From CAZQYC01 sp043746555 (GTDB taxonomy: Bacteria > Pseudomonadota > Gammaproteobacteria > Steroidobacterales > Steroidobacteraceae), in contig JAYTQU010000099.1 in NCBI GenBank assembly GCA_043746555.1, positions 1 to 7,554 of the forward strand: a stretch of 7,554 nt of DNA, given 5' to 3'. This document shows positions 1-7,089 of the stretch, piece by piece. The position numbers and the translations under genes were made by a program. Numbering within the stretch: position 1 is the first letter of the stretch; the number at the start of each line of letters is the position of its first letter. The notes under the pieces were generated by a model. That model was not told where the DNA came from. It ran no database searches and worked only from the letters and a program-made list of their open reading frames with translations.

Positions 1-1
1 G

Positions 2-878
2 GGCAAAGATATTGTCTCGACCCTGCGGGATGCTTCGCTGTTTTTCTTGGCGATCCTGTTGCTTGCGTTCCCGAAGCAATTTAACACGGTGCTAGTGAAC
101 GCGGGATTCGAAGAAGGTAGCGTCGTCGGTTGCAAATAAAAATCGAATCTAGGTAAGCGCTGAACAAGTCCGAAGTTCGCCGCCCTCTCAGGATGGCATC
201 GCACGCAAGATGCCCCGAAGGAAATCCCGCGGGACAAGGGTTTGCGGAGCTGACAACCTCATCGTTGGTACGTAATCAGCGGATAGCTAGCCAATTCCAA
301 TGACGCGCTAGAAAAGGCCAATGCAACGATTGCGCAACTGCAAAAGAAAAACGACGAACTTCTGGTCGCATTGACTGACGCCAATAGCAAGTCCGGCGAT
401 GCGCAGATGACTGCGCGCGTCGATAAATTGACAACGGAGACGCACGCATTAAACTCAGCCACCGATACCGTACAACTCGCGGTGGCTCAAACCATTCGTC
501 AAACGCGCCACTGGTCGAGACAGCGCTGTCGGCATCTAGCCAAGACGCGGCTTTCAAATCGTCGGACTATCTCGTAGGTATACAAACCTTGGGATTTCCG
601 GACAGCGTACGCGTCGCCTTAATCAAAAGCTCACTGCCGCTGGTTATCGACTGCACAGTTTGTCGGCAAGCTATGCAGCCACCGAGCGTCCATCGTGGTT
701 TGCGTACGATTCCACCGTGCTCTATTACGCAGCCTCGTCTCGCCCGGCCGCTCAGCAGCTCGCGAATTTTTTACGGGCAGCTACGGGGCAACAGTTCGTT
801 GTGCAGCGCGGATCGGGCGTGGGCGTCGATCCGGATCAACGATCGATTACATTGTTCGTGCACTATTTGAAAAAGTAG
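2..878 (+). pseudogene. Decayed gene for a single-TM coiled-coil protein (3' part)
   Basis: Remnant of an unrecognised protein whose 5' end lies outside the window. The first 45 codons (2-136) read GKDIVSTLRDASLFFLAILL and onward, with one hydrophobic helix, and end at a TAA at 137. The same frame resumes at 287 with a polar coiled-coil stretch (NDALEKANATIAQLQKKNDE, about 299-358). Coding then passes to frame 1 near 480-500 (APLVETALSASSQDAAF, DYLVGIQTLGFPDSVRVALI). It passes to frame 0 near 631 (TAAGYRLHSLSASYAATERP, then FFVQRG-like and SITLFVHYLKK to the stop at 876-878). The coherent protein texture across three frames shows one broken gene, not several small ones. The stops at 161, 251 and 284 all fall inside the inserted element at 153-286; only the TAA at 137 and the two frameshifts are separate lesions. 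The arrangement suggests an inner-membrane anchor, a coiled coil and a small C-terminal soluble domain. I do not assign a function. Sequencing errors could explain a frameshift but not the insertion. Confidence 0.75.
153..286. mobile_element. 134-bp MITE-like insertion with CTAG target duplication
   Basis: CTAG occurs at 149-152 and again at 287-290. Between the copies lie 134 bp whose ends are imperfect inverted repeats. The left end (153-169) reads GTAAGCGCTGAACAAGT and the complement of the right end (270-286) reads CTATCCGCTGATTACGT. They match at 11 of 17 positions, including the block CGCTGA. Removing the 134 bp plus one CTAG copy (138 bp, 46 codons) joins AAA TCG AAT to CTA GCC AAT in the same frame. 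That continues the host protein as KSNLANSNDALEK and eliminates three in-frame stops. No coding capacity is visible inside. A four-base CTAG or YTAR duplication is known for some IS5-family elements, so a non-autonomous derivative of such an element is a reasonable inference. The family is not proven. Confidence 0.6.
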
Positions 879-976
879 CTTGGTTGGCCAAGCGCGTAGA
901 GCAAATGCGTGCCCGTTAACGACGCACTAACTTTGTCGAACGGTGATATCAGCGATCGGATGCGCGCCGGCCAGTC

Positions 977-2086
977 TCAATAGTAAGTCTGCAAGGCTTT
1001 CGCATCGTAATCGCGTAGTTCGTCGAAGCGGCCGGCGTTTACTTTCACTACCCACTCTGGGTCTTGCAGCAACGCGCGGCCGACGGCGATGAGATCGAAC
1101 TCGCCGCGATCCAATCGCTCGATGACTTCATCGAGTTTGCCTGCGGCAGACCCTTCGCCGCGAAACGCGCCGGTGAATTCCGAACTCAAGCCCACAGAAC
1201 CGACACTGATCGTCGGCAAGCCGGAAAGTTTTTTCACCCATCCGGCTAAATTCAAACCCTTCGGGCCATCGACTTCGGGAAATTCCGGCTCGACGATGCG
1301 ACGCTGCGAACAGTGAATGGCGTCGACGCCCGCGTTGGCCAATACGCTCACCCAGCGATCTAGCTCCTGCGGATTCACTGCGACCTTCGCGTTGTAGTCC
1401 ACCGACTTCCACTGCGAGATGCGAATGACGATCGGCAAATCGCCAACGGCAACGCGACAGCGACGAATTGTTTCGGCCGCAAACTCGGCGCGTTTCTCGA
1501 TCGAGCCACCAAACCGATCGGTGCGTTGATTGGTGCGCTCCCAAAAAAACTCGTCAATCAAATAAGCATGCGCGCCATGCAATTCTATGCAATCGAATCC
1601 AAGTTGCTTCGCATCGCGCGCGGCGTCGGCATAAGCTTGCGCCATATCGAGCACTTCGGCCTCGCTCGGTTCGTCGGCGACTTTTTTTCCCATTAGCGTA
1701 ATGCCAGACGGACCATCCGACGGCGCATCGGGAAAGTGGCCGGTGCCCGGCTTACGGTTCATGCCTTGATGCCAAATTTGCGGTCCCATCTTGCCGCCGG
1801 CCGCATGCACATCATCGATGATACGTTTCCACCCCGCGAGCGATTGTTCGCCCCAAAAAAGCGGTATGTTTGCATCGCCGGATGCGCCCTTGCGACGCGT
1901 CAGCGTGCCTTCGGAAAGGATCAACCCGACGTCGGCAGCGGCCCGCCGCGTGTAATACGCGACGTTATCGTCGGTCGGAATTCCACCAGGTGAATGCGAG
2001 CGCGTCATCGGCGCCATCACGATGCGATTGCTGAGTTCTAGTCCACGAATGCGAAACGGTTTGAAGAGCGGTGTGACGTTGGCCAT
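977..2086 (-). CDS. NADH:flavin oxidoreductase, Old Yellow Enzyme family (OYE_like_5 type)
   Basis: Predicted FMN-dependent ene-reductase of 369 residues. Enzymes of this family use NAD(P)H to reduce activated C=C bonds such as enones; the physiological substrate is unknown. It is a single TIM barrel, likely cytosolic. Visible signatures: RIVMAPMTRS near 21-30 (FMN-contacting Thr28), IWHQGMNRKPG at 104-114, and the active-site motif HGAHAYLIDEFFWE at 170-183. In that motif His170/His173 are the substrate-anion binding pair and Tyr175 is the candidate proton donor. RTDRFGGSIEKR follows at 188-199, then RISQWKSVDYNAK and HCSQRRIVEPEF, the phosphate-loop VGSVG at 295-299, and GRALLQDPEW near 336-345. 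The SQWK and SQRR segments are typical of the OYE_like_5 subgroup. The frame continues to an ATG at 2170, but those 28 residues are basic and lack any family resemblance. The ATG at 2086 gives the normal MANVTPLFKPFRI start and has a weak AAGAAG ribosome site. It is convergent with the pseudogene and divergent from the chemoreceptor. Confidence 0.93.
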   Translation of the reverse strand: MANVTPLFKPFRIRGLELSNRIVMAPMTRSHSPGGIPTDDNVAYYTRRAAADVGLILSEGTLTRRKGASGDANIPLFWGEQSLAGWKRIIDDVHAAGGKMGPQIWHQGMNRKPGTGHFPDAPSDGPSGITLMGKKVADEPSEAEVLDMAQAYADAARDAKQLGFDCIELHGAHAYLIDEFFWERTNQRTDRFGGSIEKRAEFAAETIRRCRVAVGDLPIVIRISQWKSVDYNAKVAVNPQELDRWVSVLANAGVDAIHCSQRRIVEPEFPEVDGPKGLNLAGWVKKLSGLPTISVGSVGLSSEFTGAFRGEGSAAGKLDEVIERLDRGEFDLIAVGRALLQDPEWVVKVNAGRFDELRDYDAKALQTYY

Positions 2087-2186
2087 GAGACTTCTTTTCT
2101 GTTGGAGAGGGGGAATGCGTAAAACGTAAGCTAATTTATTTGCGCGCCTGCGACTCGGAGTTTTTATCATTTAGCCCGACAATTTG

Positions 2187-2192
2187 ATTATA
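2187..2192 (-). promoter_or_regulatory. Candidate -10 box for the oxidoreductase gene
   Basis: A perfect TATAAT reads on the minus strand here, about 100 bp upstream of the ATG at 2086. It would start transcription near 2180 and leave a leader of about 95 nt. No good -35 hexamer lies 16-18 bp further upstream, so the promoter may be weak or activator-dependent. A start near 2180 would still include the upstream ATG at 2170, so this box does not by itself decide the start codon. Confidence 0.4.
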
Positions 2193-2247
2193 AGGAATCG
2201 CCGTACCGAAGGGCGATTGATCCTCAGTAAGCGTTCGCGGTTTCACC

Positions 2248-2265
2248 CGTTTCCGTCGCGAAACG
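2248..2265. promoter_or_regulatory. Short inverted repeat in the divergent intergenic region
   Basis: CGTTTC (2248-2253) and GAAACG (2260-2265) form a perfect six-base inverted repeat around a six-base centre. It lies between the oxidoreductase and chemoreceptor genes, upstream of the candidate -10 box of the former. Its size and place suit a dimeric repressor or activator site, but six-base arms also arise by chance and no second copy was noticed. Confidence 0.2.
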
Positions 2266-2328
2266 ACGCATAAACGAGATTCTCGCGTACACAGTGAATG
2301 CGTCACAATTTTTGTCGAAGACCGAGTG

Positions 2329-2355
2329 TCAAGTTCCCCAAGCCACCGCCGATAT
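2329..2355 (+). promoter_or_regulatory. Sigma-28 (FliA) promoter for the chemoreceptor gene
   Basis: TCAAGTTC (2329-2336), an 11-base spacer (2337-2347) and GCCGATAT (2348-2355) match the flagellar sigma-28 consensus TAAAGTTT-N11-GCCGATAA. The match is 6 of 8 in the -35 element and 7 of 8 in the -10 element, with exact spacing. It points at the chemoreceptor ATG 78 bases downstream and predicts a 5' leader of about 70 nt. Sigma-28 normally drives late flagellar and chemotaxis genes, so site, spacing and gene agree. Confidence 0.75.
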
Positions 2356-2433
2356 TTGAACAGCGAACTCCCGTTCAGGGAGAGGATGCGAGCCGCCTTA
2401 CTATACGACGATTTCGATACTACCTAATCTGAG

Positions 2434-3915
2434 ATGCGCGCTCTGAAAACAAATCGATCCATCGAATTTGGTTTGACGGTCGCACCCCTTTGCGGTGTGT
2501 TGTGGATCTCATTGGCCAACGCGCAAGTCGAATCTCGATCTTGGATTACCTTGACGGGCGTTGCCGCCATCGTTCTGAACTTAGTTGCCACCTGGTTCAT
2601 CAAGAATCGCGCTAACGGGACATACCGACAACCGATCGCGGCAGCAAAGCAAATTGTCGCCGGCGATTTGACCGCAAAGTTCGATACCGAATCGGCAGGG
2701 GAACTGCGCGATCTTATGGAAGCGATGAATGTACTCAACGAGCGCCTGTTTACCTTGATTAGCGACGTGCGCGCACGATCCACCACGGTAGTCGGCACGT
2801 CGTCGCAAGTGAGTCGCGATAACGAAACGCTGCGCGTTCGCACGCAGATGCAGATTGACTCATTGCAGAAAACGACCGCGGCGATGGCGCAACTCAACGA
2901 CATCGTCCAACACAATGCCGAGCAAGCGAAACAAGCCGATCAGTTGGTAACTTCGGCGTCGGATTACGCCGTGAATGGCGGCAGCGCCATGGGTCAAGTG
3001 GTCACCACGATGGGTTCGATTCGCGAGAGCTCGCGAAAGATCGTCGATATCATTGCTCTGATCGACAGCATCGCTTTTCAAACCAATATCCTTGCGCTGA
3101 ACGCGGCAGTCGAAGCGGCGCGTGCCGGCGAACACGGCCGTGGGTTCGCCGTCGTCGCAAACGAAGTGGGGACACTGGCAAAACGCTCCGCCACGGCAGC
3201 GAAGGAAATCAAATCGCTGATCAACGAATCCGTCAACACGATTGCTACGGGCAGTAAGCAAGTCGATAAAGCGGGCGCGACCATGTCGGCCATCGTTGCA
3301 TCGGTGAAATCACTCACCGGCATTATTCAAGGCATCAGCAATTCCAGCGGCGAGCAACTGAGCGGGATCGAGTCGGTGAACACAACCATCGGCGAAGTGA
3401 CGCGTTTGAACAAGAGCAACGCGCGCATGTTCGCGGATATTATCAAAGCGTCGGCCACTCTAAACGAACAGGCGGTCACGCTGCTGCGATCGATTGCCGG
3501 CTTCGATCTTGGCATTCGCGAGCATGGAACGCCGGAAGAAGCGCAGACAATGGTGCAACGTGCCGTTGAGTTTCTAAAGTCTCATGGCAAAGAACAATTG
3601 CTGGCGGAAGTGAACAAACTCGACAAAGGTCAATTCATCGAACGAGATCTTTATATCATTGTCTGCGACATCCCCAGCTACAAGTTCATCGCACACGGCG
3701 TTAACCCACGCATCTTGAACTACGACTCGCGACTTAGTAAGGATCCCAATGGTCGCGCCTACATGACCGAAATGCTCGATCTCGCGAAACGCGATGGCGA
3801 GGGGTGGATCGACTACGCGAATAATCACCCGATCACGAATGAAATGATGACCAAGTCATCTTTCGTTCAACGCGTTGGCGACATCGCCATCGCGTGCGGG
3901 TGTTACAAGATGTAG
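2434..3915 (+). CDS. Methyl-accepting chemotaxis protein with C-terminal Cache-like domain
   Basis: Chemoreceptor of 493 residues that should signal to the CheA/CheW array. Two hydrophobic helices (about 11-29 and 36-56) are joined by only some six residues, so there is no periplasmic sensor. A HAMP-like linker follows (about 57-110, with [19 protein letters not shown]). The long helical signalling domain (about 110-356) contains the near-invariant hairpin tip: [20 protein letters not shown] at 211-230, then [15 protein letters not shown] at 231-245. Residues about 367-493 resemble a single-Cache (sCache_2) fold: [57 protein letters not shown] and a closing [12 protein letters not shown]. In most receptors such a domain is periplasmic; here the topology places it in the cytoplasm. 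No NWETF-type CheR/CheB tether is seen at the C-terminus. Expression is probably by the sigma-28 promoter at 2329-2355. The Shine-Dalgarno sequence before the ATG is poor (CTGAG only). Receptor identity is very sure; the Cache assignment is by pattern. Confidence 0.93.
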   Translation: MRALKTNRSIEFGLTVAPLCGVLWISLANAQVESRSWITLTGVAAIVLNLVATWFIKNRANGTYRQPIAAAKQIVAGDLTAKFDTESAGELRDLMEAMNVLNERLFTLISDVRARSTTVVGTSSQVSRDNETLRVRTQMQIDSLQKTTAAMAQLNDIVQHNAEQAKQADQLVTSASDYAVNGGSAMGQVVTTMGSIRESSRKIVDIIALIDSIAFQTNILALNAAVEAARAGEHGRGFAVVANEVGTLAKRSATAAKEIKSLINESVNTIATGSKQVDKAGATMSAIVASVKSLTGIIQGISNSSGEQLSGIESVNTTIGEVTRLNKSNARMFADIIKASATLNEQAVTLLRSIAGFDLGIREHGTPEEAQTMVQRAVEFLKSHGKEQLLAEVNKLDKGQFIERDLYIIVCDIPSYKFIAHGVNPRILNYDSRLSKDPNGRAYMTEMLDLAKRDGEGWIDYANNHPITNEMMTKSSFVQRVGDIAIACGCYKM

Positions 3916-3973
3916 CAACTAACCGAGAGGCGCTGTGACGCTCGCTTAATTTCGGAAATCATCCGTTGCCCCT

Positions 3974-5407
3974 TCAGTAATTCCTAAAGGCGTTCCTAAA
4001 CGCATCGCCAAAAAACGCTTGCGGGTCGGAAGCAGTCATATCTGCTACTTTTTCGCGTGCTCTGATGGCCGTCTTCGTCTCATTGAACGCATCGACCAAC
4101 GATGTCGATTTCGGTAACGCATCTCGGTAGAACGCTTCGCCGAAATAGGTGAGATCGCGATCGTCGGAACAACCGAAGGAGGTTTTGTCCGCTGCCGCGG
4201 CGGTAATAATTACCGTATTCGGATTGCTCAGCGGTTTGATGAACGCGCCCGCATGACACGCCGACACCACGATAACGCGCCACTTAATCCCGGAATCGTC
4301 CAAGGCCGATGCCAGCTCATTGCCGGTAAGCTCATTGAGCGGCAGCGCGGAATTCGAAACCAAGAGCGCAGGCTCATCGGAGCCGTGCGATGACAGACCG
4401 AGAAACAAGATATCGTGTTCCACATCCATTTTTTCGGCGAGACGCCGCAGCGCATAGTGTAGACCCGTGACGGACGCCAGCGGGTGAGACTCGAGGTCGC
4501 GTCGATCGTTGATGAGTAATAGCGATCGGTTTCCGGTGTGGTAGCGATTGCCGACGACCTTCGCCGCTAATTCGATTTCTTCGGCGAATACTCGCTGTTC
4601 GCCGACTCCGGCAAAGCCGACAAAAAACGTGGCGGGTTTTGCGTTGGCTGGGCGTTCGGTCGTTGCACCAATCGTTGCGCCAATTTTTTCAATCGCTTCG
4701 TCGATCTTCTCGCGTTGATCGAACAGCAACAATTCGGCCTGCTCGCGAGTCGCTTGCAACGAATCTGCCGAATCGCTTTCATCAGGTTCGTACCAAACCG
4801 ACGCGTCGAGATTAAGCGAGCTCGTCAACACCCAAGCGACGACAACCACAATCGTCCCCAGCGCGGCCGCGCGAGTTTGACGAGTACCGGTCAAAGCGCC
4901 AAGCGCGCGTACGAAGTAGGTAAGCCCATATAGAAGAAGCGCCACGGAAACAAAATAGCTCCACTGCGGCGCGACATATGCAGACGCAATTGCGCCGACG
5001 ACGACTACCACACAGACCAATCCCAAAACCACAACTAACACACGACGAAACGCCAGCGGCGGACTCGACCTTCTGGCGAGGAACCAGGCAAGCATCAGAA
5101 TGCCTAAGCCAATGAGCGCCAAGGTCGGAACGTTGTCGAAGTAGAACTCTGCATTCGATCCGGCGGCTATGCGATCAACCGCGATCCAAATTCCGAGCGC
5201 GACAACGATAAGCGCCGCGATCGATCCATCGCTACCGGATATCGCATCCGCGTTCGCTTTTCTTAAAGCACAGAGACGCAGCAATGCACCCAACAGATTT
5301 CCAGTCGGCGCGCGATTGTTTGGCAGATACTTCGTCGAGCTGACGCTCGAAGCCTCCACTGTCGATTCGTTAGCCGCTACGACTTCGTTCTTCAATGGCG
5401 AAGTCAT
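3974..5407 (-). CDS. Five-helix membrane protein with C13 family (legumain/caspase-fold) peptidase domain
   Basis: Predicted membrane-anchored cysteine peptidase of 477 residues. After a polar N-terminus of about 60 residues come five hydrophobic segments (about 62-79, 94-110, 122-144, 150-168, 182-199). Basic residues cluster in the loops near 112-121 and 175-179, giving an N-in topology that puts the C-terminal half in the periplasm. A short acidic and coiled linker (205-245) leads to a Peptidase_C13 domain (about 258-470). It opens with TFFVGFAGVGEQRVFAEEIE and contains RSLLLINDRRDL. The catalytic His341 lies in GLSSHGS and the catalytic Cys384 in VIVVSACHAGAFI. The conserved ITAAAADKTSFGCSDDRD and TYFGEAF follow, and SDPQAFFGDA sits near the end. 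Both catalytic residues are present, so it should be active. Family relatives include legumain and the GPI-transamidase subunit, which cleave after Asn or Asp; the bacterial substrates are unknown. The ATG at 5407 is preceded by AGG ten bases upstream. It is convergent with the chemoreceptor gene (58-bp gap). Confidence 0.88.
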   Translation of the reverse strand: MTSPLKNEVVAANESTVEASSVSSTKYLPNNRAPTGNLLGALLRLCALRKANADAISGSDGSIAALIVVALGIWIAVDRIAAGSNAEFYFDNVPTLALIGLGILMLAWFLARRSSPPLAFRRVLVVVLGLVCVVVVVGAIASAYVAPQWSYFVSVALLLYGLTYFVRALGALTGTRQTRAAALGTIVVVVAWVLTSSLNLDASVWYEPDESDSADSLQATREQAELLLFDQREKIDEAIEKIGATIGATTERPANAKPATFFVGFAGVGEQRVFAEEIELAAKVVGNRYHTGNRSLLLINDRRDLESHPLASVTGLHYALRRLAEKMDVEHDILFLGLSSHGSDEPALLVSNSALPLNELTGNELASALDDSGIKWRVIVVSACHAGAFIKPLSNPNTVIITAAAADKTSFGCSDDRDLTYFGEAFYRDALPKSTSLVDAFNETKTAIRAREKVADMTASDPQAFFGDAFRNAFRNY

Positions 5408-5576
5408 CCAGAACCTAATTCGAACGATTGCTCCATAAACTATTTCTCGTCCTTAAACGCGCCGCGCAGTTTATGCGATGATTGGAATCCGCCGTGCGAG
5501 TGCGAACAATTTTTTGTGAGCGAATTATCGTGACTCGCGTGAGGTCGATGCACGTCCACGATTCTTAAGCGGCGGA

Positions 5577-6464
5577 TCATCGACGAATCGCCGCAACGAT
5601 GCTTATGCGCTTTGGCGACGGCAACGATGTTGCAATGGAATCGAAGTATCTGGACTTCGCCAACGCCGGCGTTAAGAACTCCACACCGTCAAATCCCGCT
5701 TCCAGAAGTTTGCGTTCCAACTCTGCGGGATCGAAAAAGCTGATGAAGGGCTCACCCGCGTCGGCAACCCGTTGCGCCAAGCGAGCGGCCACGACAATTG
5801 ACGCACCTCTATTCGCTGCGGGCGGTTGAGAGAAGGTCATCACCAGCTCGCTTCCCTTTGGAAAACTCGCCACGTCTTGAATGGTTTTATCGATGGCCGA
5901 TTCGGTGAGATACATGCTGACACCTAGCCAGGAAAAGAATGTGGGTCGATCGGTCAATACCTTGTGACGCGTAAGGCCGTCAAGCAAGGATTCCGATTCG
6001 AAATCGATATCGGCAAATCTTAGGTTACCGGGCAGACCAAGACCTGCGGCAGCGATGCGTTGTCGCTTAACTAATTGCGTGGCAGGGTGATCTACCTCCA
6101 CGATAGTTAACTGCTTCGCCCAATCGGGTTGCCGTAGCGCAAACGTATCGAATCCCGCGCCGATCAATACATATTGAGTCACACCGCGCTTAACCGCCGC
6201 GGAAAGTCGATCTTCGGCATACCGCGAACGTAATACCACGTGACAACGCAGAGCGCGATCTTCCGGAGTGTCGAAGCGCTCTGTTTTGAAGCGCTCAGCC
6301 TTGAAGCTCTGAGTGCTTTCGTTGATGGGACTCTCAGCACCGTAGTCCAGCAGTTTAATAGCAATCGGATCTTTGAGAATTAACTCGGCACCATCGAGTA
6401 TTTGGTGAGCGGCGCGCAAATAGGCGGTCGCCAAAGCAGTACGACTTACTTCTTGTTCGCGCAT
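5577..6464 (-). CDS. SAM-dependent methyltransferase, leucine carboxyl methyltransferase (LCMT/PPM1) family
   Basis: Predicted class I methyltransferase of 295 residues, cytosolic, using S-adenosylmethionine. Bacterial members of this family (TIGR00027-like) have mostly unknown acceptors, and eukaryotic LCMT methylates the C-terminal Leu of PP2A. Signatures in order: SRTALATAYLRAAH near the N-terminus (7-20, standard for the family), LRSRYAEDRL (78-87), the SAM-binding loop YVLIGAGFDTFALR (98-111), acidic motif VEVDHPATQLVKRQRI (122-137), DIDFE after strand three, and FFSWLGVSMYLT (176-187). It closes with a GEPFISFFDP helix entry and LLEAGFDGVEFL. The start at 6464 gives the usual spacing to SRTA but has no clear ribosome site (upstream CCAATAGATA). 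Residues 52-66 contain a five-residue tandem repeat (QSFKA, ERFKT, ERFDT) described separately. The gene lies 169 bp upstream of the peptidase gene on the same strand. Co-transcription is possible but no shared role is apparent. Confidence 0.88.
   Translation of the reverse strand: MREQEVSRTALATAYLRAAHQILDGAELILKDPIAIKLLDYGAESPINESTQSFKAERFKTERFDTPEDRALRCHVVLRSRYAEDRLSAAVKRGVTQYVLIGAGFDTFALRQPDWAKQLTIVEVDHPATQLVKRQRIAAAGLGLPGNLRFADIDFESESLLDGLTRHKVLTDRPTFFSWLGVSMYLTESAIDKTIQDVASFPKGSELVMTFSQPPAANRGASIVVAARLAQRVADAGEPFISFFDPAELERKLLEAGFDGVEFLTPALAKSRYFDSIATSLPSPKRISIVAAIRR
6271..6315. repeat. Three 15-bp tandem repeats within the methyltransferase gene
   Basis: On the plus strand, TCGAAGCGCTCTGTT (6271-6285), TTGAAGCGCTCAGCC (6286-6300) and TTGAAGCTCTGAGTG (6301-6315) are head-to-tail copies of one 15-bp unit. 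The length keeps the frame and encodes three five-residue units in the loop before the LRSRYAED helix. It looks like a recent in-frame slippage expansion. Confidence 0.6.
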
Positions 6465-6506
6465 TATCTATTGGCCGCGGCTAACGTTGAAAGGACTGGC
6501 ATCAAA

Positions 6507-6880
6507 TCAAGATGCTTGGACGTTCATCATACTTTGAATCGTCAATTGCGTCGTTACCGGCGTATAAATTCGAATGTCTTATCGACATTGTGCATTGGAT
6601 TGCGATCGGGGCCGCTGCGACGCTTCAATAATGCTGAGCGCATCGTGCGAATCGCTCTTGTGTACCCGCCGAAACGCTTTGGCATGTTGTGGCGGTGCCA
6701 GTAATGCGATGCTGCACACGCTTCCAGTGCGACCGTTGTCGGTTCGAGTTGCTGCATCGCCTCGGCAAACTTCTTGGCCGTGTACTTGCGGTTGTAGAGC
6801 TCCTTGCCGTACTCATCGAGCGCACAGACTTGATAGCAGCTCTTTGCCAAATCGATGCCGACGAGTTTTATCTTGTTCAT
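6507..6880 (-). pseudogene. Truncated, frameshifted IS110-family transposase
   Basis: The first 61 codons from the ATG at 6880 are a clean IS110-family (DEDD RuvC-like) N-terminus: MNKIKLVGIDLAKSCYQVCA, then QQLEPTTVALEACAASHYW. They include the first catalytic Asp in GIDLAK and the Glu in ALEAC. After Trp61 (6698) similarity continues only in another frame (6698-6609). That frame reads PPQHAKAFRRVHKSDSHDAL and then IIEASQRP, with the conserved DxxDA catalytic pair. About 14 residues usually found between HYW and PPQH are missing, so a small deletion also shifted the frame. A third frame (6578-6510, DIRIYTPVTTQLTIQS) weakly resembles the next family segment (NIRFVPVK..QQDIQS). The C-terminal Transposase_20 region, with the catalytic Ser, is absent, as is more than half of a normal 330-400 residue protein. 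The unshifted frame is open to 6554 but its tail is nonsense. This is an inactive relic abutting the methyltransferase gene upstream. Confidence 0.85.
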
Positions 6881-6903
6881 GATGGGTAACTACGCAACAT
6901 CCA

Positions 6904-6926
6904 TTTTGACGCACACCACGTCAAAA
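6904..6926. repeat. Perfect 8-bp inverted repeat (stem-loop)
   Basis: TTTTGACG and CGTCAAAA are exact reverse complements separated by CACACCA. The repeat starts 24 bases upstream of the transposase ATG at 6880. With T- and A-rich flanks it could form a cruciform or RNA hairpin, or act as an operator. It is the tightest palindrome in the window apart from the terminator. Confidence 0.55.
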
Positions 6927-7030
6927 GTGAGAGAGGCGTCCATCTCAACACTTAGTTAATGCCCGTCACGGGCTGCTACGCGGGGGTGACGAACCTTAAC
7001 CGAGTGCCATTGGGCCATGAGACTCTTCGG

Positions 7031-7089
7031 TGCCGGTAAAAAACATGAGCGGCCGGTTCACCTAGAATGTGAAAGCGTTTATACCGGCA
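7031..7089. repeat. Nested inverted repeats, TGCCGGTA/TACCGGCA
   Basis: An exact eight-base inverted pair (7031-7038 and 7082-7089) extends inward by three A-T pairs past a one-base bulge. It surrounds a second stem, TTCAC (7057-7061) with GTGAA (7069-7073). The pair could be the base of a structured RNA or a subterminal inverted repeat of the decayed IS110 element. Confidence 0.4.

Noticed and set aside
878..893. GCTTGG/CCAAGC hairpin directly after the pseudogene stop
   Set aside because: Perfect six-base stem, but no T run follows on either strand, so it is not supported as an intrinsic terminator.
1128..1544. 138-codon minus-strand open frame inside the oxidoreductase gene
   Set aside because: Arg-rich alternate-frame reading of a clearly conserved gene; no domain or start signal of its own.
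2087..2170. 28-residue N-terminal extension of the oxidoreductase from the ATG at 2170
   Set aside because: Basic, low-similarity sequence; the family start motif begins at the ATG at 2086, which also has a weak ribosome site.
2860..3261. 133-codon minus-strand open frame opposite the chemoreceptor signalling domain
   Set aside because: Antisense shadow of highly conserved receptor sequence; no independent support.
3916..3973. Possible terminator between the convergent chemoreceptor and peptidase genes
   Set aside because: Only a bulged GAGGCG/CGCTC stem with no T tract; too weak to list.
5408..5576. Promoter for the C13 peptidase gene
   Set aside because: Scanned for -35/-10 pairs and palindromes; only partial GCGAGT/ACTCGC arms and A/T runs, nothing with convincing spacing.
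6574..6882. 102-codon plus-strand open frame opposite the transposase remnant
   Set aside because: Cys/Arg-rich antisense reading of IS110 sequence with no recognisable features.
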